DNA from: Acinetobacter sp.
Lineage (GTDB): Bacteria; Pseudomonadota; Gammaproteobacteria; Pseudomonadales; Moraxellaceae
Direction of reading: 5' to 3'
DNA length: 19,472 nucleotides
Assembly (NCBI GenBank): GCA_030152275.1
Contig: JASLHF010000060.1
Span: 1 to 19,472, forward strand
Shown: positions 1-6,832 of the stretch, one piece after another
Layout of the letters: each line of letters begins with the position of its first letter
How positions within the stretch are numbered: position 1 is the first letter of the stretch
The notes under the pieces: generated by a model
Told to the model about the DNA's origin: nothing
Seen by the model: the letters and a program-made list of their open reading frames with translations, nothing else
Database searches by the model: none
Position numbers and translations under genes: made by a program

Positions 1-72
1 TTCACCTTCATAACGTTCTGTTTCTACTTCATCCCAGTTGGTGAGGCCAAAAGGAATATTGCGCATTTCCAT
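1..72 (-). CDS. N-terminus of a DHCW-motif cupin-like protein (partial)
   Basis: This is the start of a minus-strand gene that runs off the left edge of the window; only 24 codons are present. They read MEMRNIPFGLTNWDEV and continue to the edge without a stop. The opening resembles the N-terminus of the small single-domain cupins that NCBI calls 'DHCW motif cupin fold protein', which begin with a very similar M-E-x-R-x-I-P-F-G-x-T-x-W run; this is recognition from memory, and the diagnostic motif lies outside the window. The ATG at 72 was chosen over the second ATG at 66 because the similarity begins at the first Met. No strong ribosome binding site is seen (GACAG, about 9 nt upstream). It is separated from the upstream desaturase, on the same strand, by an intrinsic terminator. 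Confidence 0.55.
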   Translation of the reverse strand, partial: MEMRNIPFGLTNWDEVETERYEGE

Positions 73-125
73 ATTGTTTACTGTCTTTTATCTCGATCTT
101 CTGTTGTATCCTGAATCGCGCGCAA

Positions 126-153
126 AAAAAAGCCCCCTTGCGGAGGCTTTTTT
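126..153 (-). terminator. Intrinsic terminator after the desaturase gene
   Basis: The arms AAAAAAGCC (126-134) and GGCTTTTTT (145-153) are perfect complements around a 10-nt inner part in which two more C-G pairs can form. A-tract and T-tract flank both sides, so it can work in either direction, but its position 13 nt past the desaturase stop codon makes the minus strand the natural one. Confidence 0.8.
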
Positions 154-165
154 ATACTGGCCAGC

Positions 166-1329
166 TTAGTTGGCAGTATTCTTTTTAAAATTGCTCACCA
201 GCAGCTTCAGTGTTTGACGGTGATGCGAAAGGCGCTGTTCCACCAGCTGGAATTCAACTTTCAGTTTGTCATCCATTTGGTGAATTTTTTCTGCAACCGC
301 AGTTTTCTTTGCTTGAATTTCCTGTTCTTTCAATTTTGCCCAGTCATTCAACGTTTGAGAAAATGCATCATATTCCTGAGAAATGCGCAGTTTGACATTG
401 GCGACATCTTCATTGACATTGTGGCCATAAACTGCCAAATCCTGTTCGGCATATTTAAAGCGCATGGCCAGTTCAGCTTTTTTGATATTAAAGCTAGGAA
501 TACGGCGCAGATTTTTTGCTAGACCCAGTTTAGAACATGACCAAATCAGCCATTTCGTCGGATCATACTGCCACCATTTTACACCGTTACGGTAGTCGTA
601 TTGGAAAATGTGATGATAGTTGTGGTAGCCCTCACCCCAAGTGGCGATTGCAAGCACAAAGTTGTCACGCGCAGTGTTTTCGTCGGTATAAGGACGCGAA
701 CCCCACATATGGCACAGTGAGTTAATAAAGAACGTCACATGATGGCTGAGAATTAAGCGCATTAAGCCGCCCAATAACAGCACGCCCCACATGTCGCCGA
801 CAGCCCAGCCGATTGGCAGTAAAATGCCGGCATGCACTGCAATGACCAGCGGCACATAATATTTGTCCTGAAACATCACCAATTTATTATTTAATAAATC
901 CGGCGCATTTTTATAGTTGGCGGCGCCCGACGGGTAGTCGCGCAGCATCCAGCCTATATGGGCAAACCAAAAGCCGCGGTTAATGGAATACGGGTCTTGC
1001 TCGACATCATCAACGTGGCGGTGATGGGTGCGGTGGCCAGAAGACCAAAATAAAATACTGTTTTGCACCGCAAATGTTCCCATAATCATGAGAATAATCT
1101 GCAGCGGCAATGTCGCTTCATATGCGCGGTGCGCCCATAAGCGGTGGTAGCCTGCGGTAATGCCCAAACTGCTGACACCCAGCAATACAAACATGCTGAT
1201 CCAGGCAGCTAAGCTGAAATCATGATGAAAGGCATATAATGGAATTGCAATTGCTGCAACGATTGGCAAAAATATCAATGCGAATACAGCAATCCAGTTA
1301 ATTGGGGCTTTGGGTAGGGGAGCGGACAT
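166..1329 (-). CDS. Acyl-CoA/acyl-lipid delta-9 type fatty acid desaturase
   Basis: A 387-residue integral membrane desaturase of the stearoyl-CoA desaturase (DesA/SCD) type, which uses a di-iron centre, oxygen and electrons to place a double bond in membrane acyl chains. All three histidine boxes are visible: HRLWAH (62-67), HRTHH (99-103) and HNYHH (236-240); the extra N-x3-H ligand motif typical of the SCD group is at 203-207. Hydrophobic segments lie at about 10-35, 42-60, 73-95 and 160-200. After the catalytic domain there is a charged helical tail (about 285-387) with coiled-coil character that is longer than the minimal domain. The start has AGGAG 11 nt upstream and GGAG directly before the ATG. 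It is related to Pseudomonas DesA/DesB types, but which one is not resolved here. Regulation is probably through the repeat-rich promoter region at 1436-1472. Confidence 0.9.
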   Translation of the reverse strand: MSAPLPKAPINWIAVFALIFLPIVAAIAIPLYAFHHDFSLAAWISMFVLLGVSSLGITAGYHRLWAHRAYEATLPLQIILMIMGTFAVQNSILFWSSGHRTHHRHVDDVEQDPYSINRGFWFAHIGWMLRDYPSGAANYKNAPDLLNNKLVMFQDKYYVPLVIAVHAGILLPIGWAVGDMWGVLLLGGLMRLILSHHVTFFINSLCHMWGSRPYTDENTARDNFVLAIATWGEGYHNYHHIFQYDYRNGVKWWQYDPTKWLIWSCSKLGLAKNLRRIPSFNIKKAELAMRFKYAEQDLAVYGHNVNEDVANVKLRISQEYDAFSQTLNDWAKLKEQEIQAKKTAVAEKIHQMDDKLKVEFQLVEQRLSHHRQTLKLLVSNFKKNTAN

Positions 1330-1435
1330 CTCCAGCAGTACTCCTAGAACCTTGGGAGGTTTAAATAGAAAGTAAAATCCATACTCAGTCTATGGATTAA
1401 GACTTCAGCATACTAACACGCGCCAGCAGCCGATC

Positions 1436-1472
1436 ACAGTAGTTATTGTACAGTTGTACTGTACTAAACAGT
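1436..1472. promoter_or_regulatory. Candidate operator/promoter between desaturase and META lipoprotein
   Basis: The divergent intergenic region holds three ACAGT half-sites at 1436-1440, 1450-1454 and 1468-1472. A perfect inverted repeat GTACAG-N5-CTGTAC lies at 1448-1464 and overlaps a second one, ACTGT-N5-ACAGT, at 1458-1472. On the minus strand a -10-like TACAAT falls inside the first palindrome. Overlapping palindromes of this kind are typical of TetR-family operators that control desaturase genes (as DesT does in Pseudomonas), but no regulator gene is adjacent, so the role is inferred. Confidence 0.4.
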
Positions 1473-1517
1473 AACAGAATAAGACTATTGGCTATTGATT
1501 TTATCGAAGGTTAAAAC

Positions 1518-2045
1518 ATGTTCATGACAGTTATTCGATTTTGCACAATAAAACATCACAATAACATACAAAAATGCGGATGGTCAGTCATTGCTTTAGG
1601 CGTTTTGCTGCTGGCCGGCTGTCAGCATGCGGGGCCAGCTCAGCTGCCTGCTCAGGCCAGAGGCAGCCAAACGAATGAGCAGTCTTGGCAGATGCATCAG
1701 GTGCAGGACGGCATACAGAATATCCGCTGGGAATTGACCGAAATTCAGGGTGAAAAAGCCAAATTTTTTCATGCCCAGCCTTATTTAGAGCTGAATTCCG
1801 GCATCAACCGTATTCAGGGCAATACCGGCTGCAATAGTTTAAATGGCAGTTATGAAATTAATACAGCACAGCATAGTTTGAGCATAAACGTACGCGCCGG
1901 TTACGACAGCTGTGATGCTGCGCTGGCGCAAGAAGCAATGCTGGCGGATGCGCTGCAGCAAGTGGCCCGTTTTCAGCTGTCTGGAGATAAGCTTGCACTG
2001 CTTGACCGTTCGGGGCAAATGCTTTTGCAAGCCCGCCGGAAATAG
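1518..2045 (+). CDS. META-domain (HslJ-like) lipoprotein
   Basis: A 175-residue exported lipoprotein. The N-terminal region is unusually long and polar (residues 1-20) before a short hydrophobic stretch and a lipobox LLAGC with the lipidated Cys at 35. The C-terminal two thirds is a META/DUF306 domain, recognised from the W-x-L opening (about 71) and the G-C-N-S-L-N-G-S-Y core near 103-111. A second conserved Cys near 134, in the stretch before a Met-rich helix, could pair with the first, as in HslJ-type proteins. META proteins such as HslJ and YbaY are linked with heat-shock and antibiotic tolerance, but the molecular activity is unknown. The ATG at 1518 has GAAGG at 7-nt spacing; a later start would be inside the signal peptide. 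It appears monocistronic, divergent from the desaturase. Confidence 0.8.
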   Translation: MFMTVIRFCTIKHHNNIQKCGWSVIALGVLLLAGCQHAGPAQLPAQARGSQTNEQSWQMHQVQDGIQNIRWELTEIQGEKAKFFHAQPYLELNSGINRIQGNTGCNSLNGSYEINTAQHSLSINVRAGYDSCDAALAQEAMLADALQQVARFQLSGDKLALLDRSGQMLLQARRK

Positions 2046-2069
2046 GCAATCATGTGAATATTTGCTAAG

Positions 2070-2103
2070 AGCCGCTCAATACACCCTTGCTGGCGGCTTT
2101 TAC
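2070..2103 (+). terminator. Probable terminator after the META lipoprotein
   Basis: AGCCGC (2070-2075) pairs with GCGGCT (2093-2098), followed by a short T-tract. The loop of 17 nt is long and the T-tract only four bases, so this is a moderate-quality terminator. The rest of 2104-2275 shows no gene or clear signal. Confidence 0.45.
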
Positions 2104-2275
2104 CTTGCTTGAGCATACTTTTCTGTTTGCATCAAAATATGCGTTTTAGGCTTTTGCAGTTCAATGCCATTCAGCTTAAAACATGAAAAATTAAGAGCAG
2201 AAGAAGCTGCGTATAAATTTATATACAGCGAAAACTTAGATGCTGATGTGAACGCTGGTGTGATGCATCCAGAAG

Positions 2276-2986
2276 TTAAAAATAGGCCAGCATCATTTTC
2301 GGAAAGTCTGTAATCAGCCCGTCAATACCCCAATCATGCAGCTGCTTTGCCCGCTCAATATCGTTTACTGTCCATACACTGATGCCAAGTTCCGCCTGCT
2401 GGGTCGCCTGAATGATTTCTTGAGTCGCCAGCTGATTCATCCATCCGATTTGACAGCAGCCTAACAGCAGCGCCTGTTCGATGGCTTGATGCTGAAGATC
2501 ATCTTCAATCAGCAGGCCGCGCTTAAAAGTTGAATTTTGCTGTTTTAAGGCTTGATGAATTTTTAAATCAAAACTGGTAATTACTGCGCTCTGTTCAAAA
2601 CCCTGCAATTGTTTTTGCAATGCTGTGACCAGCTTTTCTGCTTCGGCCATGTCCGTTACCGCTTTGACTTCAACTTCTAGGTGCTCAAAATCCTGCATGA
2701 TTTTGAGGCCTTGACTTAAGGTCGGCGTGATTTGTCTATCCCAATCCATCCAAATATGGGCTTGATTGTACGGTTCAAGTTCTGTGCTGGCGCATGCATA
2801 CACGTCTTGGTCGATTCCGGTTGTACGCAGAAAATTATCATCATGCATGATGATGAGTTCACCGTCTTTAAGCTGGCGGACGTCAAATTCAACGGCGCGG
2901 ATGCCTAGATCATGAATGTATTGAAAACCGCTTAAGGTATTTTCTGGCGCTTCACCGCGTGCACCGCGGTGTCCGATGATTCGCAT
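2276..2986 (-). CDS. ugpQ: Glycerophosphodiester phosphodiesterase
   Basis: A 236-residue cytoplasmic glycerophosphodiester phosphodiesterase (GDPD) that hydrolyses deacylated phospholipid headgroups to sn-glycerol 3-phosphate plus alcohol. It has the full TIM-barrel signature: GHRG at 5-8 (catalytic H6), PENT at 14-17, metal ligands E33 and D35, catalytic H48-D49, the LEVEVK strand at 103-108, WTVN at 205-208 and the closing GIDGLITDFP at 220-229. There is no signal peptide, which fits the UgpQ type and not the periplasmic GlpQ type; the length is also that of UgpQ. The start has AAGGA at about 6 nt. There is no neighbouring glycerol-phosphate transporter, so the gene appears to stand alone downstream of the inverted-repeat element at 3095-3185. 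Confidence 0.9.
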   Translation of the reverse strand: MRIIGHRGARGEAPENTLSGFQYIHDLGIRAVEFDVRQLKDGELIIMHDDNFLRTTGIDQDVYACASTELEPYNQAHIWMDWDRQITPTLSQGLKIMQDFEHLEVEVKAVTDMAEAEKLVTALQKQLQGFEQSAVITSFDLKIHQALKQQNSTFKRGLLIEDDLQHQAIEQALLLGCCQIGWMNQLATQEIIQATQQAELGISVWTVNDIERAKQLHDWGIDGLITDFPKMMLAYF

Positions 2987-3020
2987 CCTTGATCCTTTTA
3001 TGGAAATTTTATATTTTCAT

Positions 3021-3084
3021 AACGGTGTCTTACCGTTTATTCATCCAATGTGAGGCGCTTATTGTTTCACTTTTGAAAAAGTGA
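3021..3084 (-). promoter_or_regulatory. Inverted repeats in the GDPD promoter region
   Basis: Two short perfect palindromes lie upstream of the phosphodiesterase gene: AACGGT-N5-ACCGTT (3021-3037) and TCACTTTT-GA-AAAAGTGA (3067-3084). On the minus strand a -10-like TATAAA lies just downstream of the first (near 3008-3013). They could be operator sites or, for the second, a weak terminator; nothing decides between these. Confidence 0.3.
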
Positions 3085-3094
3085 GCAAAAACTT

Positions 3095-3185
3095 TACCAT
3101 TCACAAAACCTGTTTAACAGTAGCAATTTATTCACTGTTTCGCAGAAACTTTATGTATTAAATTTCAGTCAGGTTGTGAATGGTA
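3095..3185. repeat. 91-bp inverted-repeat element (MITE-like or structured RNA)
   Basis: The left arm TACCATTCACAAAACCTG (3095-3112) is the reverse complement of the right arm CAGGTTGTGAATGGTA (3170-3185) except for two extra A residues. Inside is a nested repeat AACAGT (3116-3121) with ACTGTT (3134-3139). The element is bracketed by the direct repeat CTT at 3092-3094 and 3186-3188, as a 3-bp target duplication would look. It lies between the adenosyltransferase stop codon and the GDPD promoter. A folded minus-strand transcript could serve as terminator or processing signal for the upstream gene. No coding potential is seen inside. Confidence 0.5.
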
Positions 3186-3246
3186 CTTATCATGAAGCCA
3201 AGACCATGACCTTAATCAAAAAATCAGTAAATCATTTGCATTGGGT

Positions 3247-3825
3247 TTAGATCGTCTCATTAATATTTTTTTGCCAAAGCACTTCAGAGCCGCCTTCAGC
3301 ACGCTGCAAGGTGCGCGATGCAACAAATAGCCAGTCCGACAGACGGTTCAACAACTGTAAAGACGGCGCTTGAATATTCTGGTCACGGCTATGTACAGAC
3401 ATCAGGCTGCGCTCTGCACGGCGGCAAACAGCGCGGGCTTGATGCGCAAAACTGCAGGCCTGTGTACCCGCAGGCAAAATGAAGTCTTTGAGCATTGGCA
3501 ATGCTTCGTTCATGCGGTCAATGTCATTTTCTAAAAACTCGATTGACACAGGCTGTACCAAATGGAAGTTCGGAATGCAGACTTCACCGCCTAAATCGAA
3601 GAGCCAATGTTGAATGAGGCTGAGCGATTTATCCCAAACGGCTTTGTCTGCAATGGCGCTGACAGCAATTTGCGAACGCAATATGCCAATACTTGAATTC
3701 AGCTCATCGACATCACCGAGTGCAGTGATACGTAAATCGTCTTTAGATACGCGTGAACCGTCACCCAATCCTGTTGTCCCAGAGTCGCCTGTGCGGGTGT
3801 AAATTTTACTTAAACGGTGGCCCAT
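3247..3825 (-). CDS. PduO-type ATP:cob(I)alamin adenosyltransferase
   Basis: A 192-residue cytoplasmic enzyme that transfers the adenosyl group of ATP to cob(I)alamin, making coenzyme B12. The N-terminal ATP-binding signature S-K-I-Y-T-R-T-G-D-S-G-T-T-G-L-G-D-G starts at residue 6, and the C-terminal helices carry the A-R-A-V-C-R-R-A-E-R-S and S-R-T-L-Q-R-A-E motifs of the PduO/MMAB family, so it is not the CobA/BtuR family. The ATG at 3825 is chosen because it starts with the family signature and has AAGGA at 7 nt. An in-frame ATG at 3912 would place a terminator hairpin (3870-3899) inside the gene and add 29 unrelated residues. It is downstream of btuB, so uptake and activation of B12 are encoded side by side. 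A -35/-10-like pair TTGCGA-N17-TTTAAG follows the terminator and may give it its own promoter. Confidence 0.9.
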   Translation of the reverse strand: MGHRLSKIYTRTGDSGTTGLGDGSRVSKDDLRITALGDVDELNSSIGILRSQIAVSAIADKAVWDKSLSLIQHWLFDLGGEVCIPNFHLVQPVSIEFLENDIDRMNEALPMLKDFILPAGTQACSFAHQARAVCRRAERSLMSVHSRDQNIQAPSLQLLNRLSDWLFVASRTLQRAEGGSEVLWQKNINETI

Positions 3826-3864
3826 TTTTTTGTCCTTAAATGTTTTAGATTTCGAATTCGCAAT

Positions 3865-3899
3865 AAAAAAGGATAATGCCATAGTTATGACATTATCCT
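3865..3899 (-). terminator. Intrinsic terminator between btuB and the adenosyltransferase
   Basis: The arms AGGATAATG and CATTATCCT (3870-3878 with 3891-3899) are perfectly complementary, with a further CAT/ATG pairing inside. On the minus strand the hairpin is followed directly by a run of T (3865-3869 and beyond). It sits about 45 nt past the btuB stop, so most btuB transcripts should end here; readthrough or a separate promoter would feed the adenosyltransferase. Confidence 0.8.
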
Positions 3900-3944
3900 C
3901 AAAGTCATTCATGCAACAGTTACATCAAATGAAAATCCAATAGA

Positions 3945-5801
3945 TTAATAACTGAAAGTGAAACCAATAGTAGATAGACGGCCGCTGGCAATATAGTCAG
4001 AAACGGCATCATTTACAGCTGTTTTATATTGGGTATCACCGACATTGTGGATATTTACAAATGATTTAACATGCGGATTGATTTGCCAAAACGCATTCAT
4101 ATCAATTGCAGCATAACCAGGAATATCTCGTGCATCTTTAGAACGGCCTTTGGCGACAAGAGACGTTGATGCGCCATAGATGCCATTATCCCAGCCGAGG
4201 CTCAAATTGAAGTTTTGACGCGGGCGGTTTGGGGCATCTTGATCGGTTTCGTCATTTTTAGGCTGGATGTAGGCATATTCTGCATTGGCATATAGGTTGT
4301 CTTGTTTCCATTTGAATCCAAGCTCTGAACCCGTAAATGTTGCTTTGTCTAAGTTGTAGTATTTCCAGCCTGTAGATGCATCAGATACCATTAAGTTATC
4401 AACTTTAGTTTGATAGACAGAACCATAAACCTGAATGCTGTCACTCAGTGCATGATCAAAACCAATTTCGTAAGACAGGCTTTCTTCAGGTTTCAGGTCT
4501 GGGTTTCCGCCCCACCATGATGGTTCAGTGATAATTTGCCCAACCACAGGTGCTCTAAATGCTGTACCGATATTTGAAAATATGCTGGTTTTAGGTGTTG
4601 CGAAATAGCGTGCTGCAACTTGTCCAACGGTATGCGTGCCAAATTGCTGATTATCTTCTACGCGAATACCCGCTTGTGTTGAAAACAATTCATTTTTAAA
4701 TTGATGCTGCAGATAATAGCCAATGGTTTCATTGTTGGAATTGAAACCTGCATCGCCTGCATAGGCCGCAATTTTTTCAGCTTCAGTTTTGTTGAACTGT
4801 ACGCCAAACATTACATTTTGATGGGGCGTAAAGGTCCATTTTAAATTTGAATCAATTTCCTGCTGCTCAGTATTTACAATTGATGGATAAGCCGCTTTAA
4901 CGACATTGTATTGATCTTCAAATTGAGACAGACGAGTGTTCCAAATGAGATTGTCGCTTAAGTTTAAACGGCCGCGTATATTATAAATACGGTTGATAAA
5001 ATCATAAGCTTGCGGTGCGCCATAACTGAAATAATCACCATGGCCTTTATTTTCTTTAATTTCTCCAGAAAAAGCATATTGGTCTTTTTCTACGCCCACT
5101 TTGGCCGCATAGCCTTTTTGATCAAAACCAGCTTTGTCTGGATTGTTCGTAATAATTTGGTCGCCGTCGGTTTCAAAGCGCTGCCCGCGAAGCTGTGCAT
5201 AGTATCCATCTTGGGCAATATCTACGCCTACAATTGATTTATATGTGTTTCTCTCACCCGCTTCGATCGTTGTGAAAATACCGCTTTTTTCAGGCGTTTT
5301 TGAAATCAGTTGAACGACACCGCCTATGGCATCTGTGCCGTATTGGACAGAGGCAGGGCCTTTCAGAATTTCAATTTGCTTAATATCTGAAAGATCAAAT
5401 AGCGGAATATTGGTACTGGCTACAGTCGCAATATTTGAACGCATGCCGTCATGTAGAAACAGGGTATGAGAGGCATTCGTTCCACGCAAGAATACTGAAG
5501 CTGTCTGCCCGTATCCACCAACTTGTTTAACGGTTAGGCCTGCTTCTTTGCTAAGTAATGATGGAAAATCGGCCACAGGAGACTGTTCAATCGTTTTTTC
5601 ATCAATGACTGAAATCCGCGCAGGAACATCTTTAATTTTTTCTTCACTGCGTGAAGCGGTAACGACGATGGTATCTAACGTTGTGCTGTTTGCTTTTTCA
5701 ACTGCATCGGCAGCCAAAACATTTGCTGAAAAACCCATCGCAATCGCGATTGCGCCCACTAAGGCTGTAGGCTGAAAAAAAGTAGACATACTTTGCTCCA
5801 T
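3945..5801 (-). CDS. btuB: TonB-dependent vitamin B12 receptor BtuB
   Basis: A 618-residue outer-membrane TonB-dependent transporter. Residues 1-30 form a signal peptide ending ANVLA-ADA. The TonB box DTIVVTA is at 43-49 and the plug domain at about 55-170 contains the family motif L-K-G-P-A-S-V-Q-Y-G-T-D-A-I-G-G-V near 146-162. The rest is a 22-strand barrel ending in an aromatic (F-S-Y), as outer-membrane porins require. Cobalamin as substrate follows from the B12 riboswitch directly upstream and the adenosyltransferase downstream. Start choice: the ATG at 5801 has GGGGTGA ending 4 nt before it and lies next to a hairpin that could mask this site. The ATG at 5789 has GGAG at 6 nt and gives a neat 26-residue signal peptide, so it is a real alternative. 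An in-frame TTG at 5843 lies at the riboswitch end and is not used. Confidence 0.93.
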   Translation of the reverse strand: MEQSMSTFFQPTALVGAIAIAMGFSANVLAADAVEKANSTTLDTIVVTASRSEEKIKDVPARISVIDEKTIEQSPVADFPSLLSKEAGLTVKQVGGYGQTASVFLRGTNASHTLFLHDGMRSNIATVASTNIPLFDLSDIKQIEILKGPASVQYGTDAIGGVVQLISKTPEKSGIFTTIEAGERNTYKSIVGVDIAQDGYYAQLRGQRFETDGDQIITNNPDKAGFDQKGYAAKVGVEKDQYAFSGEIKENKGHGDYFSYGAPQAYDFINRIYNIRGRLNLSDNLIWNTRLSQFEDQYNVVKAAYPSIVNTEQQEIDSNLKWTFTPHQNVMFGVQFNKTEAEKIAAYAGDAGFNSNNETIGYYLQHQFKNELFSTQAGIRVEDNQQFGTHTVGQVAARYFATPKTSIFSNIGTAFRAPVVGQIITEPSWWGGNPDLKPEESLSYEIGFDHALSDSIQVYGSVYQTKVDNLMVSDASTGWKYYNLDKATFTGSELGFKWKQDNLYANAEYAYIQPKNDETDQDAPNRPRQNFNLSLGWDNGIYGASTSLVAKGRSKDARDIPGYAAIDMNAFWQINPHVKSFVNIHNVGDTQYKTAVNDAVSDYIASGRLSTIGFTFSY

Positions 5802-5802
5802 A

Positions 5803-5821
5803 CATTCACCCCACGTGAATG
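5803..5821 (-). promoter_or_regulatory. Ribosome-binding-site hairpin (riboswitch expression platform)
   Basis: On the minus strand CATTCAC and GTGAATG (5815-5821 and 5803-5809) form a 7-bp stem around a GTGGG loop. The purine-rich GGGGTGA that best matches the anti-Shine-Dalgarno for the ATG at 5801 falls in the loop and 3' arm. This suggests translational control of btuB by the adjacent cobalamin riboswitch. No U-tract follows, which argues against transcription termination here. Confidence 0.5.
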
Positions 5822-5840
5822 ATTGAGTTGAAGAACGCAG

Positions 5841-6035
5841 CAAGCAGGTATCCGGACTTAAATATAAATATTGCTGTAAAACAATATTGGCATATCCACC
5901 TTCCCGCAGAAATGCAGTGGTGTAAATCCCTCAATCGTTTGAGGTATTTATAAAGATATGCGGTTCATTTTACCGTTGCGGGGGCAGTGCTGGATTTCCA
6001 CCAGCTTCCCTGAGCCTAAGCTCGACTTGCAGCAA
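5841..6035 (-). ncRNA. Cobalamin (B12) riboswitch
   Basis: Read on the minus strand, the leader shows the diagnostic order of an adenosylcobalamin-class riboswitch. It has GGGAAGCTGGTG followed by AAATCC (about 5993-6010) and the B12-box core CTGCCCCCGCAACGGTA (5969-5985). A variable stem region follows, and the closing GTCCGGATACCTGC lies at 5844-5857. It ends about 40 nt before the btuB start. Such elements repress B12 uptake genes when cobalamin is abundant. The outer limits are approximate. Confidence 0.95.
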
Positions 6036-6044
6036 GTTGGGCGA

Positions 6045-6073
6045 AGTATAAAGTCTGCATGGGACTTAAACAA
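6045..6073 (-). promoter_or_regulatory. Candidate promoter for the riboswitch-btuB transcript
   Basis: On the minus strand a -35-like TTGTTT (6068-6073) is 17 nt from a -10-like TATACT (6045-6050), which would start transcription near 6038, just before the riboswitch. The -35 match is poor, the -10 good. Confidence 0.4.
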
Positions 6074-6102
6074 CGGATGTCAATAAATATTCAGGATGAA
6101 CT

Positions 6103-6132
6103 TTACGCAAGGTCTAAAAATTGCATTACAAT
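6103..6132 (+). promoter_or_regulatory. Candidate promoter of trpFB
   Basis: The -10-like TACAAT at 6127-6132 is preceded at 18 nt by a weak TTACGC. It sits within GCATTACAATG, almost the same as GCGTTACAATG in front of trpA, and at nearly the same distance (64 against 68 nt) from the start codon. A second reading, TTGCAT-N17-TATTTA (6121-6149), cannot be excluded. Confidence 0.35.
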
Positions 6133-6190
6133 GATTCGCCCATTATTTATAGACTGGCTATGAATAGGGCGGAGTTAGAGCCACAATAAT

Positions 6191-6832
6191 ATGCGAACCC
6201 GTGCCAAAATTTGCGGTATCACACGTATTCAAGATATACAGTCTGCTGTCCAAGCTGGCGCAGATGCCATCGGATTTGTTTTCTTTGCGCCCAGTCCGCG
6301 CAGTGTAACGGCAGTGCAGGCTGCTGAATTGGTTCAGCACGTGCCTGCCTATGTGCAAACTGTGGGGTTATTTGTGAATGCATCGCTGGATGAAATAACA
6401 GACATTTTAAAGCAAGCACCGGTGGATATTTTGCAGTTTCATGGTGATGAAACACCTGAACAGTGCCAAGACATTTCAAAACAGGTTGGCCGCCGCTGGT
6501 ATAAAGCCATTCAGGTCAAACCCGAACTGGATGTGATTGCTGAAATACAGCAGTATCAGCAAGCAGGGGCAAGCGCAGTGCTTTTGGATGCTTGGCATCC
6601 TGAACTCAAAGGCGGCACAGGGCACAGTTTTGACTGGACTCAATTCCCCAAACTCGATATTCCATTAATCTTGGCAGGCGGTTTAAAGCCTGACAATATT
6701 GAAGACGCTATAAAGACGACCAATGCTTATGCAGTTGATGTCAGCGGAGGCGTAGAGTCCGCTAAAGGTATCAAAGACAAGAAACTCATTGAACAGTTTA
6801 TGCAAGGAGTCCAACGTGGATCAGCAAAATAA
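6191..6832 (+). CDS. trpF: Phosphoribosylanthranilate isomerase
   Basis: A 213-residue cytoplasmic TIM-barrel enzyme for the third step of tryptophan synthesis, the Amadori rearrangement of phosphoribosylanthranilate. The signature KICGITR (6-12) includes the catalytic Cys8; the general-acid Asp is D133 in the LLDAWHP stretch, and the phosphate-binding loops are at LAGGL (161-165) and DVSGGVES (183-190). It is monofunctional, not fused to TrpC. The start is fixed by the family N-terminus, but there is no good ribosome binding site near it; a nine-codon open reading frame (6160-6189) ends one base before the ATG and might couple translation. The gene overlaps trpB by 17 nt and forms the trpFB unit known from Acinetobacter. 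Confidence 0.96.
   Translation: MRTRAKICGITRIQDIQSAVQAGADAIGFVFFAPSPRSVTAVQAAELVQHVPAYVQTVGLFVNASLDEITDILKQAPVDILQFHGDETPEQCQDISKQVGRRWYKAIQVKPELDVIAEIQQYQQAGASAVLLDAWHPELKGGTGHSFDWTQFPKLDIPLILAGGLKPDNIEDAIKTTNAYAVDVSGGVESAKGIKDKKLIEQFMQGVQRGSAK

Noticed and set aside
210..725. Plus-strand frames opposite the desaturase
   Set aside because: They run antisense to a clear desaturase with all histidine boxes and show no domain.
3826..3912. Upstream extension of the adenosyltransferase to an ATG at 3912
   Set aside because: The added 29 residues are unlike the family and would include the terminator hairpin; the ATG at 3825 has a good ribosome binding site.
5802..5843. btuB start at the in-frame TTG at 5843
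   Set aside because: It lies at the 3' end of the riboswitch core, has no ribosome binding site and would spoil the signal peptide.
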